NCBI RefSeq assembly: GCF_014655295.1
Contig: NZ_BNBI01000019.1
Coordinates: 1 to 64,000, forward strand
Length of the DNA stretch: 64,000 bases
Direction of reading: 5' to 3'
DNA from: Streptomyces fumanus
GTDB taxonomy: Bacteria > Actinomycetota > Actinomycetes > Streptomycetales > Streptomycetaceae
Part shown: in pieces, positions 1 to 8,743 of the stretch
Numbering within the stretch: the first letter of the stretch is position 1
Layout: every line of letters begins with the position of its first letter
Program-made: the position numbers and the translations under genes
The notes under the pieces: model-generated
Seen by the model: only the letters and a program-made list of their open reading frames with translations
Databases searched by the model: none
Told to the model about the DNA's origin: nothing

Positions 1-300
1 CTTTGTACTCACCCGAGAGACTCTCTCAGGCTTTCCTCCGGGCGCTTCCCTTCGGTCTTGCGTTTCCGACTCTATCAGATCCTTTTCCGATCCGATTCCC
101 TGTCGGCGGGATTGCCGTGAGGCTTTGGGCTTTCGCCCGGCGGCCTTTCGACATTCACTACGTTAGCCGATTCCCCGACCGATTCATAATCGGGCTTCCG
201 CGGGTTCGAATTCGGGCATGCGAGCACGCCGAATTCATCCCCGCCGAGGGGAAGTCGTAGGTAGTGGGTGGCCGCTCCGGCTGCAGGCGAATGCCGTACC
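1..300 (-). promoter_or_regulatory. Probable rRNA operon promoter/leader, reading leftward off the window
   Basis: On the minus strand this AT-richer block contains CTGATAGAGTCGGAAACGCA followed by AAGACCGAAGGGAAGCGCC and, at the very edge, GTGAGTACAAAG. I recognise this arrangement, from memory, as the conserved leader just before 16S rRNA in Streptomyces rrn operons. A TAGAGT hexamer (69-74) could be a -10 box. Inverted repeats lie at 179-193 (CCGATT/AATCGG) and 208-236 (GAATTCGG/CCGAATTC). The 16S gene itself would start a few hundred bases left of base 1 and is not visible. Individual promoters within the block cannot be assigned by eye. No credible protein gene lies in 1-344. Confidence 0.75.
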
Positions 301-344
301 CGGTTCAGCGGCTCGGGCCACATTACGCGGCGCGCGACGCGGCG

Positions 345-986
345 TCAACTCCGGCGTCGCCGCGGCACATGGGCGCGGTACGGGCTGACCGTCGGGTCGT
401 CGGCGATCCAGTACCGCCAGGGGTGGACGCCTCCTTCGCCGGCCACGCCGGTGCGGGGACCGTTCCGTACCTGATCACGGGGAACGGGGGTGCCGGTCAG
501 GATGCGCAAGGGGGTGTCGCCGGCGGCGCAGGCGTCGGTGCCGTTGAGGGCCCGGTCCACGCCGAGGGCGGTGGCCAGCCGGGCGGGGCCTTTGGCCAGT
601 TCCTTGTCATTTCGGGCCGAGAGTCGACGGGTGCGGGCCAGTTCGGCGCCCTCGACGATCTCGCCGGCCCGGAGCAGGACGGCGCTCGCCCGGCCCTCGG
701 GGCCGCAGACCAGGTTCATGCAGAACCACATGCCGTAGGTGAAGTAGACGTACACGTGTCCGGGGGGACCGAACATCACGTCGTTGCGGGGCGTGCGCCC
801 GCGGTAGGCGTGGGAGCCGGGGTCGTTCTGGCCGTCGTACGCCTCCACCTCTGTCAGGCGGAGGGCGATCGGACCGTCCGGGGTGCTGCGGACCAGGACG
901 CGGCCGAGGAGGTCGGGCGCCACCTCCAGGATGGGCCGGTCGAAGAAGTTCCTGGGCAGGGGCGTACGGTCGGGGCTCGCGATCAT
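345..986 (-). CDS. mpg: DNA-3-methyladenine glycosylase (AAG/Mpg family)
   Basis: This is a 213-residue base-excision repair glycosylase that removes alkylated purines such as 3-methyladenine from DNA. Family hallmarks are visible in order: an N-terminal RNFFDRPILEVAPDLLGRVL segment, the LTEVEAY motif carrying the catalytic glutamate (about residue 48), SHAYRGRTPRN, and YVYFTYGMWFCMNLV in the DNA-binding core. The length is normal for bacterial AAG proteins. It starts at ATG with only a weak ribosome site (CGGACGG). It is transcribed away from spo0M, with a shared 150-bp promoter gap, and toward the rRNA leader. It is a single gene and the assignment is secure. Confidence 0.93.
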   Translation of the reverse strand: MIASPDRTPLPRNFFDRPILEVAPDLLGRVLVRSTPDGPIALRLTEVEAYDGQNDPGSHAYRGRTPRNDVMFGPPGHVYVYFTYGMWFCMNLVCGPEGRASAVLLRAGEIVEGAELARTRRLSARNDKELAKGPARLATALGVDRALNGTDACAAGDTPLRILTGTPVPRDQVRNGPRTGVAGEGGVHPWRYWIADDPTVSPYRAHVPRRRRS

Positions 987-1136
987 GCCGTCCGAGCGTA
1001 ACGCAGTGCGGCTCGGGCGGGGGTGGCCAGGGGGTGGGCCCCTTGCCAGGGTGAGGGGCGCGGAACCGGCCGCGGCCGTATCGCGTTTGTAGGGATCAAG
1101 GGTCCGGACCCGTCAAGCCTGGGAGAGGGAAGACAC

Positions 1137-1919
1137 ATGGCGTTCAAGAAGCTGCTCGCGAGTCTGGGAGCCGGCGGGGCCTCGGTGGAGACGGTGCTGA
1201 ACGAGGACAACGTCGTGCCGGGCGGTGTCGTCCAGGGCGAGGTGCGGATCCAGGGCGGGTCCGTCAACCAGCAGATCGAGGGACTGTCGGTCGGGCTGCA
1301 GGCCAAGGTCGAGGTGGAGAGCGGCGACCAGGAGTACAAGCAGGACATCGAGTTCACGAAGGTGCGTCTGGGGGGTGCCTTCGAGCTGCAGGCGAACGCC
1401 GTGCACGCGGTGCCGTTCGGGCTGGAGATCCCCTGGGAGACGCCGATCACGACGATCGACGGGCAGTCGCTGCGCGGGATGCACATCGGGGTGAGCACGG
1501 AGCTGGCGATCGCACGGGCCGTGGACTCCGGTGACCTGGACCCGATCAGCGTGCACCCGCTGCCGGCGCAGAAGGCGATCCTGGACGCGTTCATCCAGCT
1601 CGGCTTCCGGTTCAAGAGCGCGGACATGGAGCGCGGGGTGATCCGGGGTACCCGGCAGAAGCTGCCGTTCTACCAGGAGATCGAGTTCTTCCCGCCGCAG
1701 CAGTACCGGGGGCTGAACCAGGTCGAGCTGAGCTTCGTCGCCGATGAGCAGGCGATGGACGTGGTGCTGGAGATGGACAAGCGGCCCGGTCTGTTCAGCG
1801 AGGGCAGCGACACCTTCCGGTCGTTCACGGTCGGGCTGCACGACTACCAGGGGACCGACTGGGCGGCGTACCTCAACCAGTGGCTGTCCGAGGTCGGCAG
1901 CAAGCGGAACTGGTTCTAG
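1137..1919 (+). CDS. spo0M: Spo0M-type sporulation control protein (arrestin-like fold)
   Basis: This 260-residue protein belongs to the Spo0M/SpoOM family, which in Bacillus modulates entry into sporulation and in Streptomyces is a conserved single gene of unclear mechanism. It opens with MAFKKLLASLGAGGASVETV and continues through VVPGGVVQGEVRIQGG and PFGLEIPWETPIT, typical of the N-terminal arrestin-like beta-sandwich. The C-terminal part (FFPPQQYRGLNQVELSF onward) matches the second half of the family. I chose ATG 1137 because GGGAGAGGGAAG lies just upstream; an in-frame extension to 1023 has no such site. No signal peptide or membrane segment is seen, so it is cytoplasmic. It is followed 40 bp later by the PEBP gene, possibly co-transcribed. 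Confidence 0.88.
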   Translation: MAFKKLLASLGAGGASVETVLNEDNVVPGGVVQGEVRIQGGSVNQQIEGLSVGLQAKVEVESGDQEYKQDIEFTKVRLGGAFELQANAVHAVPFGLEIPWETPITTIDGQSLRGMHIGVSTELAIARAVDSGDLDPISVHPLPAQKAILDAFIQLGFRFKSADMERGVIRGTRQKLPFYQEIEFFPPQQYRGLNQVELSFVADEQAMDVVLEMDKRPGLFSEGSDTFRSFTVGLHDYQGTDWAAYLNQWLSEVGSKRNWF

Positions 1920-1959
1920 GCTCGGTTCCGACTGCACGTAACGATCAGGAGGTACCGAG

Positions 1960-2499
1960 GTGACCGAGCTCAAGCGGCGGCCGCTCCCCCATGACTTCCA
2001 CCCGCCCGTGCCAGCCTTCACCGTGACGAGCGAGGACGTCCAGGAAGGGGCGACCCTCAAGGACGCCCAGGTCTACGCGGCGGGCAACACCTCGCCGCAC
2101 CTGCGCTGGGAGGGCTTCCCGCCGGAGACCAAGAGCTTCGCGGTGACCTGCTACGACCCGGACGCGCCGACCGGCAGCGGGTTCTGGCACTGGGTGGTGT
2201 TCGACATCCCGGCCTCGGTGACCGAGCTGCCGGCGGGCGCGGGCAGCGGCACCTTCGAGGGGCTGCCGGAGGGCGCCGTGCAGGCGCGCAACGACTACGG
2301 CACCCAGGATTTCGGCGGGGCCGCGCCGCCCGCCGGGGACGGGCCGCACCGGTACGTGTTCACGGTGTACGCCGTGGATCAGGAGAAGCTGGGCCCGGAC
2401 GCGACGGCCACCCCCGCGTTCGTCGGCTTCAACCTGCGGTTCCACACCATCGCCCGGGCGCAGTTGATCGGTGAGTACGAGGTGCCCGCCGAAGACTGA
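1960..2499 (+). CDS. YbhB/YbcL family Raf-kinase-inhibitor-like protein (PEBP)
   Basis: This is a 179-residue phosphatidylethanolamine-binding-protein homologue of the bacterial YbhB/YbcL type. Diagnostic segments are NTSPHLRWEGFPPETKSFAV, YDPDAPTGSGFWHWVVFDIP (the ligand-pocket DPDAP and W-HW motifs) and GPHRYVFTVYAVD. The GTG start has an ideal AGGAGG (1947-1952) seven bases upstream. There is no signal sequence, so it should be cytosolic. The biological role of bacterial PEBPs is poorly defined; binding of small anionic ligands is inferred from the fold. It follows spo0M closely and ends at a strong terminator, so these two genes may form one transcription unit. Confidence 0.92.
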   Translation: MTELKRRPLPHDFHPPVPAFTVTSEDVQEGATLKDAQVYAAGNTSPHLRWEGFPPETKSFAVTCYDPDAPTGSGFWHWVVFDIPASVTELPAGAGSGTFEGLPEGAVQARNDYGTQDFGGAAPPAGDGPHRYVFTVYAVDQEKLGPDATATPAFVGFNLRFHTIARAQLIGEYEVPAED

Positions 2500-2515
2500 C
2501 GTTCATGGAACGTTT

Positions 2516-2558
2516 GCCCGCCCCTGGTCTTGGAAGTGATCAGGGGCGGGCACTTTTT
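2516..2558 (+). terminator. Rho-independent terminator after the PEBP gene
   Basis: A perfect 11-bp stem GCCCGCCCCTG (2516-2526) / CAGGGGCGGGC (2541-2551) with a 14-base loop is followed by ACTTTTTATT. It closes the spo0M-PEBP unit. Confidence 0.9.
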
Positions 2559-2645
2559 ATTTCGTTGTCCATCCCGGCGTGCCCGGCCAGAGTTGATCCA
2601 AGCCCGCCAGGGAGTGGGCCGGTGTGCACGGGAGGTGGGCTGGTC

Positions 2646-3152
2646 ATGCGGGACACGCTGGTGCTGAATGCGAGCTTCGAGCCGTTGTCGACGGTGACAC
2701 TGAACCGAGCCGTCGTTCTGGTGCTCCAGGACAAGGCCGTCGTCGAGCAGGCCCATCCCGAACTGCGCATGCGCGGGGCCGCGGTGGACATACCCGCGCC
2801 CCGGGTGATCAGGCTCTGCCAGTACGTACGGGTGCCGTTCCGAAGACGTGCCCCGTGGTCGCGGCGGGGCGTGCTGGTGCGGGACCGGCACCGGTGCGCG
2901 TACTGCGGGCGGCGGGCGACGACCGTGGACCACGTGGTGCCGCGGTCGCAGGGCGGGCAGGACACGTGGCTGAACACGGTGGCGTCCTGCGCGGAGGACA
3001 ACCACCGCAAGGCGAACCGGACGCCGGAGCAGGCGGGGATGCCGTTGCTGCGGCAGCCGTTCGAGCCGACGCCGGCCGATGCGATGCTGCTGGCGCTGGG
3101 GCGGGAGGACTTCGCGGCGCTGCCCGAGTGGCTGGCTCTGGACGCGGCGTGA
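2646..3152 (+). CDS. HNH endonuclease domain protein
   Basis: This is a 168-residue HNH-family nuclease of the conserved actinobacterial chromosomal type (not obviously intron or phage linked). The zinc/HNH core is visible as CAYCGRRATTVDHVVPRS, with the D-H-V catalytic pair near residue 90, followed by N-T-V-x-x-C and DNHRKANRTPEQAGM (last histidine and asparagine). The N-terminal half, with VLNASFEPLS and NRAVVLVLQDKAVV, is typical of these stand-alone HNH proteins. ATG 2646 is chosen over the in-frame upstream ATG because GGAGGT lies at 2631-2636. The cellular role is unknown. It lies alone between a terminator upstream and a convergent SPFH gene. Confidence 0.88.
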   Translation: MRDTLVLNASFEPLSTVTLNRAVVLVLQDKAVVEQAHPELRMRGAAVDIPAPRVIRLCQYVRVPFRRRAPWSRRGVLVRDRHRCAYCGRRATTVDHVVPRSQGGQDTWLNTVASCAEDNHRKANRTPEQAGMPLLRQPFEPTPADAMLLALGREDFAALPEWLALDAA

Positions 3153-3217
3153 GGTCTTCGCCGTAGGGGCTTGGTTCGAGGGCTTGGCTGGTGCCTTCGG
3201 GCGCGGGTTCCCGTGGC

Positions 3218-3254
3218 TCGTCGCGCACGGTTCCCCGCGCCCCTTCGGGCGCCC
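3218..3254. repeat. Intergenic GC hairpin of the common Streptomyces type
   Basis: Between convergent genes, GCGCACGGTTCCCCGCGCCC runs into a hairpin GCGCCC (3237-3242)/GGGCGC (3247-3252) with loop CTTC. From memory this resembles a short palindromic element scattered through Streptomyces intergenic regions. It may serve as a weak bidirectional terminator, although no T-run follows on either side. Confidence 0.5.
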
Positions 3255-3256
3255 GC

Positions 3257-4210
3257 TCAGTCTATGGACGGCTTCTCGCGGCGCTCCTGGGCGGGGACGG
3301 TGCCGGGGCCCGGGGTGCCGGGGGTGCCCGGGGTGCCGCCGCCGAAGTTGCCGAAGGCGCCGGAGAGGCCCTTGAGGGCGTCGCCGATCTCGCTGGGGAC
3401 GATCCAGAGCTTGTTGGCGTCGCCCTCGGCGATCTTCGGCAGCATCTGGAGGTACTGGTAGGAGAGCAGCTTCTGGTCCGGGTCGCCGGCGTGAATGGAC
3501 TCGAAGACCGTACGGATGGCCTGGGCCTCGCCCTCGGCGCGCAGGGCGGCGGCCTTGGCCTCACCCTCGGCGCGCAGGATCTGGGACTGCTTCTCGCCCT
3601 CGGCGCGCAGGATCTCGGACTGCCGTACACCCTCGGCCTGGAGGATCGCGGCGCGCTTGTCGCGGTCGGCGCGCATCTGCTTCTCCATCGAGTCCTGGAT
3701 GGAGGTGGGCGGCTCGATCGCCTTCAGCTCGACGCGGTTGACGCGGATGCCCCACTTGCCGGTGGCCTCGTCGAGGACGCCGCGCAGCGCCGCGTTGATC
3801 TCCTCGCGGGAGGTCAGGGTGCGCTCCAGGTCCATGCCGCCGATGATGTTGCGCAGGGTAGTGACGGTGAGCTGCTCGATGGCCTGGATGTAGCTGGCGA
3901 CCTCGTAGGTCGCGGCGCGGGCGTCGGTCACCTGGTAGTAGATGACCGTGTCGATGTTGACGACCAGGTTGTCCTGGGTGATCACCGGCTGCGGCGGGAA
4001 CGGGACGACCTGTTCCCGCAGGTCGATGCGGTTGCGGATGGTGTCGATGAACGGGACGACGATGTTGAGGCCCGCGTTGAGTGTCCGCGTGTAGCGGCCG
4101 AAGCGCTCGACGATCGCGGCGCTGGCCTGCGGGATGACCTGGATCGTCTTGATCAGGGCGATGAAGACCAACACCACCAGGATGATCAAGACGATGATGA
4201 CCGGCTGCAT
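3257..4210 (-). CDS. SPFH/Band 7 membrane protein (stomatin/QmcA-like)
   Basis: This 317-residue protein has one N-terminal membrane segment (about residues 3-24, VIIVLIILVVLVFIALI). A Band 7/SPFH domain follows, containing QASAAIVERFGRYTRTLNAG and YYQVTDARAATYEV. Next is a charged helical stretch with repeated LRAEGE units (about residues 190-235), typical of stomatin coiled coils, and a Gly/Pro-rich tail. Such proteins oligomerise on the membrane and scaffold microdomains or proteases. I set the start at ATG 4210; a longer in-frame reading has no supporting hydrophobic or ribosome-site evidence. The nfeD-type gene 149 bp upstream on the same strand is the classic partner. Confidence 0.92.
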   Translation of the reverse strand: MQPVIIVLIILVVLVFIALIKTIQVIPQASAAIVERFGRYTRTLNAGLNIVVPFIDTIRNRIDLREQVVPFPPQPVITQDNLVVNIDTVIYYQVTDARAATYEVASYIQAIEQLTVTTLRNIIGGMDLERTLTSREEINAALRGVLDEATGKWGIRVNRVELKAIEPPTSIQDSMEKQMRADRDKRAAILQAEGVRQSEILRAEGEKQSQILRAEGEAKAAALRAEGEAQAIRTVFESIHAGDPDQKLLSYQYLQMLPKIAEGDANKLWIVPSEIGDALKGLSGAFGNFGGGTPGTPGTPGPGTVPAQERREKPSID

Positions 4211-4359
4211 GGTCGTTCCCCGTACCCTTCTCCGCCTCGGCGCTCTCGGCAGATCCTTAATTGGTGCACATTGTACGGCTGTTGAGGATCTTGCTGGTCG
4301 AGTCTGACAGACCGTCGCCTGTCCTGGGGAGGTCTTCCCCCCACTCATGTGGTGCGGGG

Positions 4360-4791
4360 TCAGAGGATGATCGCCGTGGCGCCCTCGATGTCCACGACGT
4401 CCACTTCCTGGCCTGGTTCGTAGGAGCGGCCGTTGTCGAGTGCGCGGGCCGACCAGATCTCTCCGGCGAGTTTGATGCGGCCTCCGGAGCCGTCCACGCG
4501 TTCCAGGACGACGGCCTGTCTGCCCTTCAACGCCTCGACTCCGGTGACCAGTTCGGGGCGCTGGTCGCGGTGCCGGGCGGCGATCGGGCGGACGACGGCG
4601 ATGAGGGCGACCGAGACGACGGCGAAGGCGAGGACCTGGACGACGACGCCGGCGCCGAAGCCGGAGGCGATCGCGGCGGCGACGGCCCCCACGGCGAACA
4701 TGCCGAACTCGGGCATCGCGGTCACGACGAGAGGGATACCGAGTGCTGCCGCGGCGACGAGCCACCACACCCATGCGTCGATGTCGTTCAC
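4360..4791 (-). CDS. NfeD-like membrane protein, partner of the SPFH protein
   Basis: This is a 143-residue short-form NfeD homologue. It has two to three membrane helices in the first 70 residues (WWLVAAAALGIPLVV, MFAVGAVAAAIAS, VVVQVLAFAVVSVALIAVV). A C-terminal OB-fold domain follows, starting near ALKGRQAVVLERVDGSGGRI and ending VDVVDIEGATAIIL, as in NfeD. It starts at GTG 4791. NfeD proteins are genomic partners of SPFH/stomatin proteins, and here the SPFH gene follows on the same strand. The pair probably forms a membrane-microdomain complex, an inference from family knowledge. No protease domain is present, unlike long NfeD forms. Confidence 0.9.
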   Translation of the reverse strand: MNDIDAWVWWLVAAAALGIPLVVTAMPEFGMFAVGAVAAAIASGFGAGVVVQVLAFAVVSVALIAVVRPIAARHRDQRPELVTGVEALKGRQAVVLERVDGSGGRIKLAGEIWSARALDNGRSYEPGQEVDVVDIEGATAIIL

Positions 4792-4845
4792 ATGGTCATG
4801 GTAGGACCGCGCATCGCCGTGGGGACAGGGCGCGAAAGGGGCGGG

Positions 4846-5643
<798 letters not shown>

Positions 5644-5794
5644 GAGCGCGTTGTCTCCCCTTGCAGTGTGGCCGGTCTCGGCTGTCGCGTACGCCTGTGG
5701 CTCGGTCCGCCGCGCCGGTGGGCGCAGCCCTCTAGGAAATCTACGCCACCGGCCGCCTTCACCATTCCATCGGTCCGGTCCTTAGGGTGGGAGC

Positions 5795-6574
5795 ATGCTC
5801 ACGGAACCACGTGCAGGGCGCCTGGCCGCCTGGGGAAATGCCCTGCTTGCCGGACTTGTCTCGCCGGACGACGCGGTGCTGGCGATCGTCGGCGAGGACG
5901 CGGTGCACCGGGTGGCGGGGCTGCCCGGCGAGTCGGCGCCGGTCGGTCTGACGCTGGCGCTGGGGAGGCTGCGGGGCCTGGGGGCGAGCGGGCTGCGGGT
6001 GGCGCTGCCGGCGCCGGGGCATCCGCTGGGGCTGAGCGGGCCGCCGGAGTTCAACGCGCGGGCGCTGGACGCGGAGGAGGCGGTGCTCTGCCACGGTGCG
6101 GCGCTGGGGCTGGTGCCGGAGGTGTACGAGGCCGGGCCCGAGGGTGATGTGCACGTGGAGGTGGTCTGGCACTGTCTGCCGGTGCGGGAGGCGCCGCCGG
6201 CGGACGTGCCCTCGCTCGGGGAGGCGGAGCGGGAGCTGGCGGAGGCGCTGCGCGAGGCGACGGAGGTGTTGACGCGGCTGGACGTGGCCGGGTCGGGGCC
6301 GGTGGCGGAGGCGGCGGTCGCGGCGTACCGGGCGCGGGCGGAGGCGGGGCGGGAGGTGCTGGCGCCGGGGTATCCGCCGCGGGCGGTGCGGGTGCTGGAG
6401 CTGGCGCAGCGGGTGGGGATGCTGGTGGCGCTGGCGTACGAGAACGGGCACGGGGGTGCGGTGAGCGCGTCCGAGATGGCGGCGCGGTCGCAGGCGTTGC
6501 GGCCGGTGGAGCGGACGGCTCGGCGGGCGCAGGTGGCGGCGTACAACTCTGTGGTGGAGGAGCGGGGGCGGTGA
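5795..6574 (+). CDS. Conserved actinobacterial protein of unknown function
   Basis: This is a 259-residue soluble protein that I recognise only as a type conserved in Streptomyces; I cannot name a domain. It starts at ATG with GGGAG six bases upstream. The first half alternates short hydrophobic and Gly/Pro turns (VGLTLALGRLRGLGASGLRVALPAPGHP). The second half is helical and Ala/Glu/Arg-rich (ERELAEALREATEVLTRLD, then VAEAAVAAYRARAEAGREVL). No signal peptide, membrane segment or catalytic motif is seen. It stands alone, divergent from the ABC ATPase gene and convergent with the response regulator. Confidence 0.8.
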   Translation: MLTEPRAGRLAAWGNALLAGLVSPDDAVLAIVGEDAVHRVAGLPGESAPVGLTLALGRLRGLGASGLRVALPAPGHPLGLSGPPEFNARALDAEEAVLCHGAALGLVPEVYEAGPEGDVHVEVVWHCLPVREAPPADVPSLGEAERELAEALREATEVLTRLDVAGSGPVAEAAVAAYRARAEAGREVLAPGYPPRAVRVLELAQRVGMLVALAYENGHGGAVSASEMAARSQALRPVERTARRAQVAAYNSVVEERGR

Positions 6575-6733
6575 CGGTGTAAGGGCGGTGCGGTGTCTGT
6601 GCGGGGGGGGTGTGGGGTGCGCGGCCCGGCGTGGCGGGGTGCCTCCCCCAGAGGGGGGACCCCCAGCGCCCACCCTTGCCGCCCTGCGGCACGACTGCCC
6701 GCGGGCTGGCGGGGGCCGGCGCGGAGGTGTGGT
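6575..6733. other. Intergenic region with palindromic GC-rich repeat-like sequence
   Basis: No gene is seen here. CCTCCCCCAGAGGGGGGACC (6642-6661) is a strong inverted repeat, followed by a CGCCCACCCTTGCCGCCCTG block. Both resemble short repeats I recall from Streptomyces intergenic DNA. It lies between convergent genes and may act in termination. Confidence 0.4.
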
Positions 6734-7390
6734 TCAGGTCGGAGGGGGAGCCTCCGGGGTGGTGTGGCGGACGGCCCAGAGGGCGGCCTGGGTGCGGTCG
6801 GACAGGTCCAGTTTCATGAGGATGTTGGAGACGTGGGTCTTCACCGTCTTCTCGGAGAGGACCAGGGCGCGGGCGATCTCCCGGTTGGAGCGGCCGTCCG
6901 CTATCAGTGCCAGTACCTCGCGCTCCCGTTCGGTGAGGGTGCCCGCGCGGCCCTGACCGGAGCCGGGCCCTTCCGCGGCGAGCAGCGCGTCGGCGACCTC
7001 GGGCTGGAGCAGGACGTGCCCGGCGTGCACGGAGCGGATGGCGCCGGCGAGGGCGTCGGGGTCGATGTCCTTGTAGACGTACCCGGCGGCGCCGGCGCGC
7101 AGGGCCGGGACCACCGTGCGCTGCTCGGTGAAGCTGGTGACGACCAGCACGCGCGCGGGGTGGTCGAGTTCGCGGAGCCGGCGCAGGGCCTCGACACCGT
7201 CCGTGCCCGGCATCTTGACGTCCATGAGGATCACGTCCGGGGCCAGCTCCCGCGCGCGGGCGACTCCCTCGGCGCCGTCGGCGGCCTCGCCCACGACCTC
7301 GATGTCGTCCTGCACCTCCAGGAAGGTGCGCAGGCCGCGGCGGACCACCTGGTGGTCGTCGACGAGCAGCACCCTGATCGCGTCAGCCAC
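6734..7390 (-). CDS. NarL/FixJ-type response regulator
   Basis: This is a 218-residue two-component regulator. The receiver domain begins IRVLLVDDHQVVRRGL, with the phosphorylated aspartate in VILMDVKMPG (about residue 56) and the conserved K in YVYKDI. The C-terminal LuxR-type helix-turn-helix is LTEREREVLALIADGRSNRE followed by KTVKTHVSNILMKL. The GTG start overlaps the end of the upstream histidine kinase gene by 8 bp (GTGGCTGA), so translation is coupled and this is the kinase's cognate regulator. Target genes are not evident from the sequence. The family is secure, but the specific stimulus is unknown. Confidence 0.95.
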   Translation of the reverse strand: MADAIRVLLVDDHQVVRRGLRTFLEVQDDIEVVGEAADGAEGVARARELAPDVILMDVKMPGTDGVEALRRLRELDHPARVLVVTSFTEQRTVVPALRAGAAGYVYKDIDPDALAGAIRSVHAGHVLLQPEVADALLAAEGPGSGQGRAGTLTEREREVLALIADGRSNREIARALVLSEKTVKTHVSNILMKLDLSDRTQAALWAVRHTTPEAPPPT

Positions 7391-8528
7391 CGGGAACCTC
7401 CATCTCGATCACGGTGCCCTCGCCGGGCGCCGAACGTACGGTCAGGGCGCCGCCGACGCCGCTCGCCCGGTCCCGCATGGAGACCAGGCCGAGGTGGCGT
7501 CCCGCGCGGCGCACCAGGCGGGGGTCGAAGCCGGTGCCGTCGTCGCTGACCCGCAGGACGGCACCGGAGCCGCGCCGCTCCAGGGTGACGCCGACGGCCT
7601 TCGCGCCGGAGTGCCGCAGGGCGTTGTGCAGGGCCTCCTGGGCGACCCGCAGCAGGGCCTCCTCCTGGGCGGCGGGCAGTGCCTTGACGCCGTGGGCGGT
7701 GAAGGTCACGCGCGCGGAGTGGGCGCGGTCGAGGACCTGCACCTGGGTGCGGAGGGTGGCGACGAGGCCGTCCTCGTCCAGGGCGGCGGGCCGCAGCTCC
7801 ACGACGGCGGCGCGCAGCTCGTCGGCGGCCTCGGCGGCCAGGGCCGCGACCTGCTGGAGTTCGCCCTTGGCGCGGGCGGGGTCGCGGTCGACCAGGCGCG
7901 CGGCGGCCTGGGCGGTGAGGCGGAGCGAGAACAGCTTCTGGCTGACGGCGTCGTGCAGCTCGTGGGCGAGCCGGGAGCGCTCCTCGGCGATGGTCAGTTC
8001 GCGGCTGCGCTCGTACAGGCGGGCGTTGGTGAGGGCGATCGCGGCGTGCTGGGCGAGGATGCCGAGGAGTTCCTCGTCGTCGGCGGTGAAGCCGCAGCCG
8101 CCGTCGGGCTTGGGGCAGTTCTTGTTGGCGAGGAAGAGGGCGCCGATGACCTCGTCGCCGTCGCGGATGGGCAGGCCGAGGAAGTCGGCCAGCTCCGGGT
8201 GGGCCGAGGGCCAGCCCTCGAAGCGGGAGTCCTTGCGGACGTCGGCGAGGCGCTGGGGGCCGGGTTCGTGGAGCATCGCGGCGAGGATGCCGTGCTGGCG
8301 GGGCAGCGGGCCGATGGCCCGCCACTGGTCGTCGCTGACGCCGTCGACGACGAACTGGGCGAAGCCGCCGTGGTCGTCGGGGACGCCCAGGGCCGCGTAC
8401 TGGGCGTCGAGCAGCTCTCTGGCGGAGGCGACGATCGTCTTCAGGACGTCGCGCACCTCCAGGTGCCTGCTCATGGCCAGCAGCGCGGTGCTCACCGCGG
8501 CGAGGCCGGACCGGGGGCCGTGACTCAT
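7383..8528 (-). CDS. GAF-domain sensor histidine kinase (HisKA_3/NarX type)
   Basis: This is a 381-residue cytoplasmic sensor kinase without membrane helices. A GAF domain fills about residues 25-165 (LLDAQYAALGV ... FLGLPIRDGDEVIGALFLAN). It is followed by the HisKA_3 dimerisation helix with the phospho-accepting His in LAHELHDAVSQKLFSLRL, and a HATPase domain with EALHNALRHSGA (N box) and DDGTGFDPRL (G box). CGFTADDEEL with two nearby Cys resembles GAF kinases that sense small ligands or redox state, which is an inference. I chose ATG 8528 at MSHGPRSG; an in-frame extension is Pro/Arg-rich and unlikely. It pairs with the overlapping response regulator gene. Confidence 0.92.
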   Translation of the reverse strand: MSHGPRSGLAAVSTALLAMSRHLEVRDVLKTIVASARELLDAQYAALGVPDDHGGFAQFVVDGVSDDQWRAIGPLPRQHGILAAMLHEPGPQRLADVRKDSRFEGWPSAHPELADFLGLPIRDGDEVIGALFLANKNCPKPDGGCGFTADDEELLGILAQHAAIALTNARLYERSRELTIAEERSRLAHELHDAVSQKLFSLRLTAQAAARLVDRDPARAKGELQQVAALAAEAADELRAAVVELRPAALDEDGLVATLRTQVQVLDRAHSARVTFTAHGVKALPAAQEEALLRVAQEALHNALRHSGAKAVGVTLERRGSGAVLRVSDDGTGFDPRLVRRAGRHLGLVSMRDRASGVGGALTVRSAPGEGTVIEMEVPGG

Positions 8529-8743
8529 GCCCTCACGGTACCGGCGGGGTACGACAGCGCGGATCGGCCCGGTGACGGGCGGGGCCTGGGCCGGGGGACC
8601 TAGGGCGCAGGTCGGGTCCGGGCGGCCTAGGGCGAAGGGACCCGGGGGGTTGCGGCCGGTGGCCGAGGTGGGTGGGGCGGGGCGGTTCCTACGGTGAGGG
8701 CCCACCGTTCGGGTGGCGTGGACGACGAGGGGACGTGGGGCAC

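Noticed and set aside
3..323. Protein-coding reading frames on both strands at the left edge
   Set aside because: They overlap the rRNA leader block, lack ribosome sites and have atypical codon use.
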